24,812 nt of DNA, from contig JAAAUF010000632.1 of assembly GCA_015499985.1 (NCBI GenBank), positions 1-24,812 of the forward strand, given 5' to 3'. Origin of the DNA: Haplosporangium gracile. Its lineage: Eukaryota; Mortierellomycota; Mortierellomycetes; Mortierellales; Mortierellaceae. The notes under the pieces are model-generated. The model was not told where the DNA came from, did no database searches, and saw only the letters and a program-made list of their open reading frames with translations. The position numbers and the translations under genes are program-made. Below, one piece after another: positions 9,501 to 18,255 of this stretch. How positions within the stretch are numbered: position 1 is the stretch's first letter; the number at the start of each line of letters is the position of its first letter.

Positions 9501-11468
9501 TTCGATTTGCAAATATAAGTAGAAGTAGGACGCGATGAACAACACCTGCGTGCGTAAGAGAGTTGTGGAGGAGGACGAGGAGTGTGGAGTGAGCAAAAGC
9601 AAAAGAAAGGTCAGGACGACTAGGCTGTAAGACTTGTGTTTAGTTGACCGCCAGACTGACCCTGAAGAAGGGTGATCTTCATGTGGGGAAGAAAGGGGAA
9701 AGGAAAGAAGGGGGATGAAAAAGGATGAATAACGAGAAGAAGTGCACACCTACACACACAGAAAACCCTAAAAGATAGAACGAGAAGGTTAAAAAAAATA
9801 GGGAAAATGGCAAAAAGGGACATGATCCTCCACATCCTTCCCCACTTCTTCCTCCACTTTTATTTTTTCTTTCAGAGAGAGACTAAGAAGCAAGGACAAG
9901 CAAAACATATCGACCATTTAGAAAAACACCTAGGCATACAAAAGCACGCAGGCGAGAAAAGTGAAAGTGAAAGGGAGAGGAGAGACCTGCCCTCGACATA
10001 CATCCTTCATGTCATTCCCTCATTCGCCGATATTTCCTATCAAACAAATACTGTATAACCGCTCGCCCGCGATTGCCATTCAAATTGATGCCGCAGAATC
10101 GCAAGGAATGGATGGAGCTGACCCGCAGCTCATTCACAGTTTTTTTCTCGGGTCCTTTGGTCTCACTCCATCAAAAACGACAATGGGTCAATGCACACGC
10201 AATTAGAGGCATTGTTGGACCGGACTGCGGCGAGTCGAGGCGAGAAAGGTGTCACAATGGATTATCGTGTGGTGGCGCGTTCTGTTTGAGAGGGGTAATT
10301 GCATTGTTGGGTGTTTTAGATAGAAGGATGTACGACAATAATGACATGAGCATGCTAAATGTGTTTTTTCTCTCTCTGCAAAGAAATCTAAATAAAACAT
10401 GTTATCTTTTTTATGAATGTACGAACACATGCGCAGAGTGTAGGCAGGCGCAGTAATGAGGACAAATAGCAAGAACACGATGTTGGTTCTAGGACAGTCC
10501 ATCGGTGTAAATATAATCATTTGTTTCATGGAAGGGGAGTCGGATGAAAAGACAATCAACGATGACCCATAATGGCAGTGCGAAAGGAGGAAGATTTATC
10601 GGTGGCACGTATTGTTCACTCGAACGCCTCCAGTGAGTAATTCAGAGGATTTGGGACTCCCCCTTTTTCGCCGCAGGAGTTGTTAAAGATGCGAGAAGAG
10701 AGAAGGAATGAGGAAGTTGAGGAGTGATCAGGAAAGAGAGTGCTGTATTTATGACTTTTTTCCTTCTCTTCCTTGTTCAATGGGGGAACCATGATACATT
10801 CTACGTACGTAAGGACTCCCTCCAGGCTGGGGGTCAGGAGCGAAAATGGTGATTCGTTTGATGACGGAGGTGTGCACAAGGAAGCAGACAATGTGACTTG
10901 CCAATAGTTCATTCGCCCAACAAAACCGGAAATAGATATAAGGGTCATATGATCATTTTGAACCTTGTGCAAGGAAAAGAGGAAGCATTTATTCCACGGA
11001 TGACAACGAAGGAATGAAAGTCATTAGATTTGGCCCGACAATTCATATAAACATGGACAAACCCGACCCGGTGCTGCCTTTGCCAGGCCAGATACAGGTC
11101 AGATCCTAACCTCAATATCAGGCCATGTCTCCTGTCTGTTCGCTTGTCCTGTTGACTAATTGAAATAAAAAACAATAAATAGACCTTGGTGTCCCCATCC
11201 CGTCCGGGATTTTTTTACTTTTTACATTTTTGACCGCAATCTCTCTTTTATTTCCTCTCCTTTCTCCTTTCTCCTTTCTGCATCGTGCATACATCTTTCT
11301 CAACCGTAATCGCCCAACTCACACACGCCTCCTGCACACAGCTCGCCATTCGTCCGCAGTCAAGCCCCGTCCTTTTGCGTCCTTTCTATACAATAATCAT
11401 ATCACAAAGCAATTCAATAGCCTCACTAAACTACATAACTCCATTATCCTTCCGCTTTTGCTTAGCCT

Positions 11469-11661
11469 GACATAAATAGTCATCAGCGCATTCCTTCGCT
11501 TTCCATCTTTCCCCTCCTCTTCCTCAACAACAACTACTCCAGCAACGCAAACAAACCAACGTACCTACCAATAACCAAAAGCACCTATTCAGTCTCACTC
11601 TACAAGCAAACACAACTCTTACCTCACCCCTCAACCCAACCAACAACAACTCTATTCAACA
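11469..11661 (+). promoter_or_regulatory. Core promoter and almost G-free leader of the 11662 gene
   Basis: CATAAATA near 11471 is TATA-like and is followed by a CT-rich tract (about 11487-11522). From about 11523 to the ATG the sequence is nearly all A, C and T with CAACAA repeats and very few G residues. Such a leader should be unstructured and easily scanned by ribosomes. The ATG context is CAACAATG, with C at -3. Confidence 0.5.
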
Positions 11662-12195
11662 ATGTTTATGCTCTCTTGGATTCGCTCTTCGGAAACCCAG
11701 GCCGTCAACAGCAAGGTCGCCACCTCCACCACCTCGGATGAACAACACCACCAGTCGGACGACTGGGTCTTCCTCCCCGCAGATGAAGACACAATGATGA
11801 ACGCCTCCATCTCCGACCTCCAGCTCCTCTCAGCTTCCACAATGACCCTCCGCCCTCCCTGCACACATCCCGCCTCCTCTTTTCGGCCAATCACCTCTAC
11901 ATCCTCCGTAACAACAGCAGCAGTGGTACACAAGTCCCGGAGGCAGCTCAAGCAAGAGAAACGTCTCCAACAGGCACAAGAAGACCTCGAGCGTCGACCT
12001 CGCTATGACCCTACGATTGCCAAGATGCGTGATTATGAGTTTAAGCTTGCAAAGCTTCGGAAGTTGGGTATGAGGTCCGGGCGGATTGCGAGCTCGACGA
12101 CGGGTGGGGCCCATTCTGTCAAATCTATGAAGGGTGCTGGCGCTTCTGGAGGCCCTCAGATTTCTGCTTCTCCTCCTTCTACCAAAGCCTGTTAG
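11662..12195 (+). CDS. Unrecognised 177-aa protein with LIR-like motif
   Basis: Intronless. The N-terminal part is Ser/Thr-rich and ends in SDDWVFLPADED (residues 32-43). W35-x-x-L38 flanked by acidic residues fits the Atg8/LC3-interacting (LIR) consensus and resembles the motif of animal TP53INP proteins. A Thr/Pro-rich linker follows. Next comes a basic, probably helical block from SRRQLKQEKR (92-101) through RPRYDPTIAKMRDYEFKLAK (112-131) to KLRKLGMRSGR (131-141). The tail is Ser/Gly-rich and disordered. The gene is credible from its leader, its ATG and its biased, low-complexity but non-repetitive composition. A role in autophagy is only inferred from the short motif. Confidence 0.7.
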   Translation: MFMLSWIRSSETQAVNSKVATSTTSDEQHHQSDDWVFLPADEDTMMNASISDLQLLSASTMTLRPPCTHPASSFRPITSTSSVTTAAVVHKSRRQLKQEKRLQQAQEDLERRPRYDPTIAKMRDYEFKLAKLRKLGMRSGRIASSTTGGAHSVKSMKGAGASGGPQISASPPSTKAC

Positions 12196-13103
12196 CGTTA
12201 ATTTCCTTGTCACTCTCTACTTTTTTTTTCTACTTTTTTCTCGTCCTAAACACGCGCTCAGAGATTGCTTGTCGCTTTTTTTTTTTATTCCATTTTTTTT
12301 TTTTTTTTTTTTTTGCTTACTTTTTCTTCCGTGACACGAGGAACAATAGGATGAGAAGAGATTACAAAGGAAGGGGCAAAGGAACGGGAATACAAGGGAT
12401 ACACGGTCGAGTCATTGCGATCCTGACTGAATATCCCTTCCCTCGCCCTTCTCTATAATTCTTCTTATCATACCCTTGTCACATTGTACGACGTTCGCAC
12501 TCTGTAGCATTCCTCATCGACAACAACAACAAAAGAAATTCCTTTACTCTTTACTTTAATCCTTGTTTACATTAATTTCTCACACCTTCTCTTATAAAAA
12601 AGAACGGCTTTTCTTTTTTTTCTTTTTTTTGGGGTTTTTTTTTTTTTTTTTTTCTCCTCCTTGTTGGTCCATATAACCGCAAGGAAGGTTCATAAAATAA
12701 AAAAATTTAAAACCCATGGAGGCATGCAAAGCCCAACTTATATAATCTCCCTCTCTTCCCCTGAACTCTCTTCTTCCTCTTTCATGCACACTGAATTGGC
12801 TTTTTTTGGCGCTGTACTTTGCACATAATAAACGAAAAGGCATGCGTGTGAAGTTAAATAATACCAATATTTTTCAATAGAGGGCAAGACTATGATGTTC
12901 TTCTAAAGACATCCTACTTTTCATTATTGGATTTGATAGAGTCTATAAAGTGGGGGAAGGGGAGGAGAAGGAAAGAAGAGGGGAGGTGATTTACTTTGGA
13001 GAAAAACAGGTGCAGAGGAAATACATCCGGCTCGACCACAATCCCAAACCACTCCATTCTACTCAAGAAAATCATCTGAAATTCTCTTTTGGCGTAAATT
13101 AAA
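12196..13103. other. Spacer with long T homopolymers
   Basis: 3' flanks of two converging genes. Poly-T runs of about 18 occur near 12295-12313 and 12634-12651, with shorter ones between. No gene is supported; the minus-strand frame at 12914-13381 only overlaps the last exon and intron of the secreted-protein gene. Confidence 0.55.
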
Positions 13104-14031
13104 TTAACAGGTTGCTCCACCGGTGCAGGCTCCATAGTACTGACAGGGCGACTGTGTTGAATGATAAGGCGTTTTCTTGTTGCATGTCTATTGTCGTGAT
13201 TAAAAAAGAAAAGGAAGAGAGATGTCGCGCACCAGTCAGGAGGCGGTGGCGGTGGCGACCAGGGGTGAATTAGACAAATAGGGCAATTGTGTGTTTTTGA
13301 AACAAAATGGAAGCAGGAGAGAAAGAGAGCAAGAAAAACAAAAAATAAAAGCAGAGTGAGGATGGTAGTGGATGTGTGCACGTTTTTCCAACTTTAGTCT
13401 AGAGTGAGGCGAAATGATAAGCATGCAATGAAACAAAGGCACAGAGGATGAAGAGGAAAAGTAGAATTTTTAGTAGCGATATGCAAAGATGAGAGTGTAG
13501 ACACGTCGTCGCTAGGGTAAACTCGAACCTTTGAACCAGGACATGTCGCTCCTACATACATGTACAAGGAAGGAACGGTGAGAAAATGAAGAGAAAGAAG
13601 AAGGGAGGAAGACAGTGGTAGAAATGTTTAGTGCGCCGGCTAGTTGTGAACATTTACAACAATTTTTTTTAAAGAGAAAAAATAACCACAAACAAAGAAT
13701 GCCCGTACTTCTGTTTCCACACGTTTCGTATGTATTTGCATCAAGGCCTATGTTGTATAAAAAATGGCAAATGCAATGCAAATGAAAAAAAAAGAAACAT
13801 CAGTTTTCCTTTGTTGATTTAGGATATGCAGAAAATGGGTTGAACTGGGAAAAAGAGGCTAAAGAGGGGACCAGATGGAGGGAAAAAGATTATTTTTTTA
13901 CATTGCATGAATCCTCCAGGTGGACACCAATCGGCGTGTGTAGGCGTAGTCAATGCTGAAAGGAGGAGGAGGATGGCCGATAGGAGTGCGAGGAAGCGGA
14001 ATGAGAACAACTTGCTACTGCTGGTGAACAT
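13104..14031 (-). CDS. Small secreted cysteine-rich protein (91 aa, 8 Cys), four exons
   Basis: Exons 14031-13902, 13747-13709, 13551-13529 and 13187-13104 (complement). Introns are 154, 157 and 341 bp; donors are GTAAAA, GTACGG and GTTCGA; acceptors all end in TAG; phases are 1, 1 and 0; total 276 nt. Residues 1-33 form a signal peptide (hydrophobic LALLSAILLLLSALTT, cut after THA). The 58-aa mature part has cysteines at 36, 44, 53, 60, 66, 79, 85 and 91, ends on the last Cys, and begins DWCPPGGFMQC. An even cysteine count fits four disulfides. A nearer acceptor at 13152 (exon from 13151) also keeps frame but loses one Cys. The role is unknown; effector, antimicrobial or cell-wall peptide are all possible. 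The weakest junction is the donor after 13529. Confidence 0.6.
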
Positions 14032-14701
14032 TGTGCTGTGTTTGTGAAAAAGTATGTATGAGGGCTGAGAGAAATGGGCAAGGAGCAGAAAGGTAGAAAG
14101 ACAATGCAGCGTTGTGTGGAGAGAAGAGCGAAAATATTTTGGACGTTGAATGAGTAAAGAAGATGGAGGAGGGAAGAGTGCGCGGAATGGGTGTGGGTGT
14201 TGAAGTAGGAAAGAGGTGTGGAGAAGTAAAGACGGGAGAGTTGCTCGAAATATCGAAGAAGAACAAAATTAGGATGAGTTGAACAGTGGGAAGGAGGGAA
14301 GGGGCGTAAACAACACGCTCCTATGGAGAACAAGAGGCGAGCGACAACTACGTTGACACAGTGATGATGGTAATTAGGATGAGACTGAATATCATTGAAG
14401 ATGGTGGTGGTTGTGGTGGGTGTGGTGGTGCACATTTAGGCCGTACTACTTGTACTGATAAAACGAAGGGAGGTGACCAAAACGATTAAACGTGAAACAA
14501 TGTTTCCTTTTTTGTGTCAATTGTCCTCTCGTCCAAAAAGCGACCAATCAATAACAAGACAAGGCGGGCAAAAAGTTTTCTTCTCTTTGCGTGCACCGCC
14601 TCTTTCCCCTGCTCTGCTGATCCAGTCACCTTGCCTCGATCCCCTCTCATTCACTTCTCTCACTTCTTCATACCCATCACGCACATCACACACAGGACAC
14701 A
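14032..14701. other. Divergent promoter region
   Basis: Between the starts of the secreted-protein gene (minus) and the UPF0538 gene (plus). The left half is GA-rich on the plus strand (the CT-rich leader of the minus gene), a G/GT-rich stretch lies at 14395-14435, and CT-rich DNA precedes 14702. No other gene seen. Confidence 0.5.
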
Positions 14702-15577
14702 ATGACAACAACGAACGACCCCCTTTCCAACACCCTTGCACCCAGCACGGCCGCAACGTTGACGATCCGCGTCATCAAGTCATTCGAATACCGCACATCC
14801 AAGAACCTCGTCCTCCACAACCTCGACCTCACCACCACCAACGTCGGTCAGCTCCGCGCCTTGATCATTGAGAGTAAGGGAGTCCTACACATCCCTGCAT
14901 CCGCCTGGAGGGGTGTTGCTCCATCACCAAGAAGAAAAAAAATGAGGCAATACTGGGGACCAAGGGCCTATTTTGGGTTCAAGAGGGATGTGGAGAGGAA
15001 AGCGAAGGGGAGAGAGAGAGACAGGCGGACTAGCCTTTTTTGTATCACAAATGGCACTCCTAACAATCATTGACACCCACACTGACCCACGACTACTGCC
15101 TTCTTTTTTTGCATCATAGAGATCAAGACTACTCCCGGATGGAAGCCCTACCAGACCGTCGTCTTTGGTAACGACAACAGTACCCTGTCAACACATCCAG
15201 TTCGCATACACCTCTCACCAAACACTGCCCTAATACGCACGCTCATCTTTTCTTTTTATACCCAACAGATACTCTCAAGTTGTATACAAAAGCACACGGC
15301 GCCAAGACCATGAACCTGATCATCAACATGGACAACGATGACTGGATCCTCAACAACGACGACGAGATCCTCGCCAACCGCGGCATCGGTAATAACCCCC
15401 ACTTCAGTTCAACAACAACGACAACTTGGCAATAATTCGGAGCGGAGACTATTATTACTATTCTTATTATTAATGGAGACCCGTTTTTTTGACCATATAG
15501 AAAACGAAACAGAGATCTCGATCTTTAACAGGGAGCTGTATGAGGCCTTTAAGAAGAACCCCGATATCAAGTGGTAG
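14702..15577 (+). CDS. UPF0538 family protein (C2orf76-like), 138 aa, four exons
   Basis: Exons 14702-14873, 15120-15167, 15269-15388 and 15501-15577. Introns of 246, 101 and 112 bp all interrupt in phase 1, with donors GTAAGG, GTAACG and GTAATA and AG acceptors; total 417 nt. The product has the UPF0538 layout: TIRVIKSFEYR near the N-terminus, the central DTLKLYTKAHGAKTMNLIIN, then DDDWIL-like residues, GIENETEISIFNRELYEAF, and a C-terminus ending in W like the human protein. The family is a small, widely conserved eukaryotic domain of unknown function; the pattern of short strands suggests a ubiquitin-like fold, which is my inference. Length matches the family (about 126 aa) plus a short N-terminal extension. 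No targeting signal is visible. Confidence 0.92.
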
Positions 15578-16261
15578 AAAACAATAGCAAAATGGTGTTC
15601 AGGAAACTGGAATGCAGGATGAGATGATGTATCATGGAAGCAAAGACACAGGATGTTACTCATTTTTGATACGCCGCCCCTTGTACCCACCGTCATCATG
15701 GACAATCGGCCTTGTGTATATCGACCCTTTTTTATATCTCCTCCCAGTCAGACAGGAGGACACAACCAAATAAAATTTGCATATGGAACGAAACTCCCAC
15801 GAGTGGTGCGGACCCGATATTGTCATTTCTCGAACAAGAACGGGCCATGGCATTAAATGTAGTATGGACAGGCGTTTATTTGGGTATCGTGAAGTTGACA
15901 ACCAGGAGGATTCGGATCATATGGGAAAGGATGAAAGAATCCTCTAGATTCTGGTACCACCGTCGTCTATTTCACGCCATAGAGCCTCTGGTTACGGCAT
16001 AGTCGACTCTACAACACTACCAACAACGCCACCAGTACCTCCTTGTCCACCAGCACCATCAGCACCACCAACACCACCGCTATCCTCTCCTTCTCCTTCT
16101 ACTTACATTTTCTGCCGCCGCAAAGCCCGCCCTCAGCATCCCCAGCAGCACAAAACCAGCATCACCACAGCACACGCAAATGCCGCCTCCAACACCTCGA
16201 AAAGCACTCCCCGCCCGTCATAACCCTCGTCGATCCAAAAACTCTTCCAGATTAATCCCTG
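15578..16261. other. Spacer, no supported gene
   Basis: Holds the 3' end of the UPF0538 gene (AATAAA at 15769) and a short ATG frame at 15847-16002 (51 aa, basic) of doubtful reality. A C/A-rich, Q/P/S-type low-complexity stretch lies at 16005-16250. The last may be debris next to the decayed membrane-protein copy that begins at 16262. Confidence 0.45.
15769..15774 (+). terminator. Poly(A) signal of the UPF0538 gene
   Basis: AATAAA about 190 bp after the stop codon at 15575-15577; assigned by position. Confidence 0.35.
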
Positions 16262-17605
16262 TCTTGCATGACGTAAGATAGACTTCTGGGAGCCTGAGAT
16301 CCGTGAACCCCATGGGTACTGGTACTGTGTTACTGCTATTGATGGTGTTGGCGAGGTTGGGGTTGGGAGAGAAGCCGTTGATCCCTTGAGCGGTGAGTCC
16401 GATGACGATGATGATGGGGGTCTGAGTTGAGATTAAGGATAGGGCTGGTAGTCGTTTGAGGGCGATAAAGGTTTAGTGGGTGGGTTCACGGTATGAGTAG
16501 GGGTAATTGTTTTTATCCTCGGGGGTTGGATAGGCGGACTGAGGAGAGGGTACTTAGTTTCATGGTCTTGGTTGTTGTGTTATCTTGGGTCATGGTGTAA
16601 ATTTTGTACTCCTCAGTTACGTCACACAGCGTAAGAGAGAGTGTGTAGAAGAGGGAGGAAGGCGGGATACCAATCTGTCGTCAGTTGATGGACATGAGAA
16701 AAGCCCCAATTATTAAGAGACGGATTTCGTGCCACAGGAACGACAGATAGCCCTTTGTTTTACCGTGTCGTTATACAGGCCTATACCGCCCAGGTATGTC
16801 AAACCACCTGGCGTCGTCTCTAAAAGAAATAGTCGTTATAAAATTCGCCCAGTCCCTCAAAAACATCTATCCCTCCCGGAAGCGGCAGAGGCGCGGTAGG
16901 ATCCGTGAACGGGTAGGAATAAACAACGGCGCTGTTGTTGGCAGAATATAGAGGTGTTCGTCGGCGTAGACAATCTTGGTCGAGTCGTAACGTTTCCTGG
17001 TTCTGAAGAGTCCGTTTATGAAGAGGTCGGTCCAGTGTAAGGTTTCTCAGGATATGGTGTCGTAAATACTTCCGGGGTGGTACTGGTTCTTGTCCTTGTT
17101 AACCTAAGATGTAAAAATGGAGTCAAAGATTTAAAAATTCAATTTGGTAGGCGGTCGCGCCACAAAGGGGACACGATGAAATGAAAAAAAGTACATACCA
17201 GTTTCCAGACACTAGCAAGCCAAAGCACATTACCGACACCATTCACGATTCCAAAGCAAACAATGCCCCTACAACGTCCGTCAGCATATCAAGCAGCACC
17301 TCCTCACCTCCATCCTTAATTACATAAAATACCTGATGCTGTCAAAGGCTAGAAGTCCACCCATACAAATCCGATGTCCGCACACCCACCCACCCGTCTC
17401 TGGATCATATCTCACTCCCATTGGAACCGACTCCCTTAAATCAGAACCCGGGGGCAGTGTCTGTACGTTCCTGAACAGTGCAGTGAAAGCACCTTTACTG
17501 CTCACCGCACAATCGACGGCTTGAATGCCCGGTGCTCGTAGAACAAGGACGTGGACAGGGTTATAGAGGATACCACCCTAAACATGTCCCGCCAAAATTC
17601 TCAAG
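16262..17605 (-). pseudogene. Decayed copy of the membrane-protein family
   Basis: All three exons of the family seen at 18256-20086 and 21646-23560 can be traced on this strand but are broken. Exon 1 remnants include VSSKGAFTALFRN, GVRYDPETGGWVCG, and VLWLASVWKL just before a preserved donor (GTATGT at 17198). A frameshift near 17520 separates HRAFK from AVDC. The intron 1 acceptor (ATCTTAG near 17107) leads into NQYHPGSIYDTIS. Exon 2 keeps KIVYADEHLYIL and, after a frame change, YSYPFTDPTAPLPLP. Exon 3 keeps TEEYKIYTM (near 16618), whose acceptor AG is lost, and PIIIVIGLTAQGINGFS (near 16420). In-frame stops occur throughout. The N-terminus and the TM/cytoplasmic tail are missing. No function is expected. 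Confidence 0.85.
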
Positions 17606-17615
17606 ATGAATAGTC

Positions 17616-17838
17616 ATGCATTTTTTCAGGTCTTCCACCTCGAAAGTCCTCCTCCTTCCAGTTTTCACGTTTATCACCATCTTCAGCTTACTATCGTTTA
17701 CCGTGACCCAAACCATGGTTACCCCTGTGGCTGACCCCGTTTCTGCTCCTGATCTCGACAGAAGAATTTATGCGTGCCCCCGCTGTTGTAAAGTATTGTT
17801 ACTGCGAGCCTTACCTTGACAGCTGTGACTGTAAGTAA
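17616..17838 (+). pseudogene. Frameshifted small secreted Cys-rich peptide gene (candidate)
   Basis: From the ATG at 17616 the frame reads a basic N-terminus, a strong hydrophobic core (VLLLPVFTFITIFSLLSF), then a propeptide-like segment ending in the dibasic DLDRR, then IYACPRCCK. That frame stops at 17819. Shifting by one base just after the AAA at 17790-17792 continues the Cys-rich pattern as YCYCEPYLDSCDCK to a TAA at 17836-17838. The match of cysteine character across the shift suggests a real secreted peptide broken by one base, or an assembly error. A perfect donor sequence GTAAGT at 17831 could instead end an exon. It starts right where the decayed membrane-protein copy loses similarity. 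Confidence 0.4.
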
Positions 17839-18255
17839 TGCTATCCTTGTGACTAGTCGTAAATGTGTTTGGCGCCCATAAACTCTTGATTTATCACTGG
17901 TAATAAACAGATATGTCGTTTGACAAAGAAAGAATGGTCTCACTTAAATATCTCCTCATGCATGTTTAAAATTTTCGCATGGGGTTTGTGCATCCTCAAA
18001 AAAAAAGTTTGTCCAGCACATTAAAAGGACCTCTATCAAGGCCTTCCTCGAAAACTCTCACAAAAAGGCTTGGACGACTTCCTTCACAGACCTAAACATT
18101 CACTCCTCCATCATTCAAGTTATAATGCGCTCAGCGGCGAATGACAAAGTAAGTGATTAGGGTATATTATTAGGTAAGTAAAATGTACAAGTGAACGACA
18201 AAAAAAGGGGACCAGAAACGACTAAATAAGTAAAAGTTGGTGAGGCGTGTGTGGG
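17839..18255. other. Spacer with a coding-like fragment
   Basis: Contains a plus-strand stretch at 18005-18148 that reads as a balanced peptide (KFVQHIKRTSIKAFLENSHK and on to MRSAANDK). It ends exactly at a consensus donor GTAAGT at 18149. No start joins it cleanly: an ATG at 17979 is out of frame by one base across an A9 run. It may be an exon remnant. The rest is AT-rich 3' flank of the gene ending at 18256. Confidence 0.35.

Larger units (their letters stand above)
8696..11661. other. Long gene-poor interval (about 3 kb)
   Basis: Between the divergent starts at 8695 (minus) and 11662 (plus). It begins with a GA-rich stretch (8755-9070), which is the CT-rich leader of the phosphatase gene on its own strand. 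It also has a CT-rich tract (9255-9390), a 14-bp palindrome at 9487 and mixed-composition DNA from 10000 to 11200. I checked frames for exons with splice sites and found none convincing. The right end (11225-11661) is the promoter and leader of the next gene. Confidence 0.5.

Noticed and set aside
8822..9518. Several overlapping open frames on both strands
   Set aside because: All are translations of GA/CT-rich leader DNA, giving Leu/Ser/Phe or Glu/Arg/Lys runs; no splice or domain support.
9620..9835. Minus-strand hydrophobic 71-aa frame, possible signal peptide
   Set aside because: Hydrophobicity comes from T-rich DNA; no credible mature domain, and the short MKITLLQGQ part has no supporting exons.
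13516..13540. tRNA B-box-like TCGAACC on the minus strand
   Set aside because: No A-box at the right distance and no cloverleaf; it coincides with the end of exon 3 of the secreted-protein gene.
15847..16002. 51-aa plus-strand ATG frame (starts MALNVVWTG)
   Set aside because: Short and highly basic, without homology or context; it may be chance. Kept only as a remark in the spacer entry.
16005..16250. Possible membrane-protein tail on the plus strand (CRRKAR with Q/H/T-rich run)
   Set aside because: Resembles the juxtamembrane of the family only loosely, in the opposite orientation to the decayed copy, and has no TM in frame; low-complexity C/A-rich DNA explains it.
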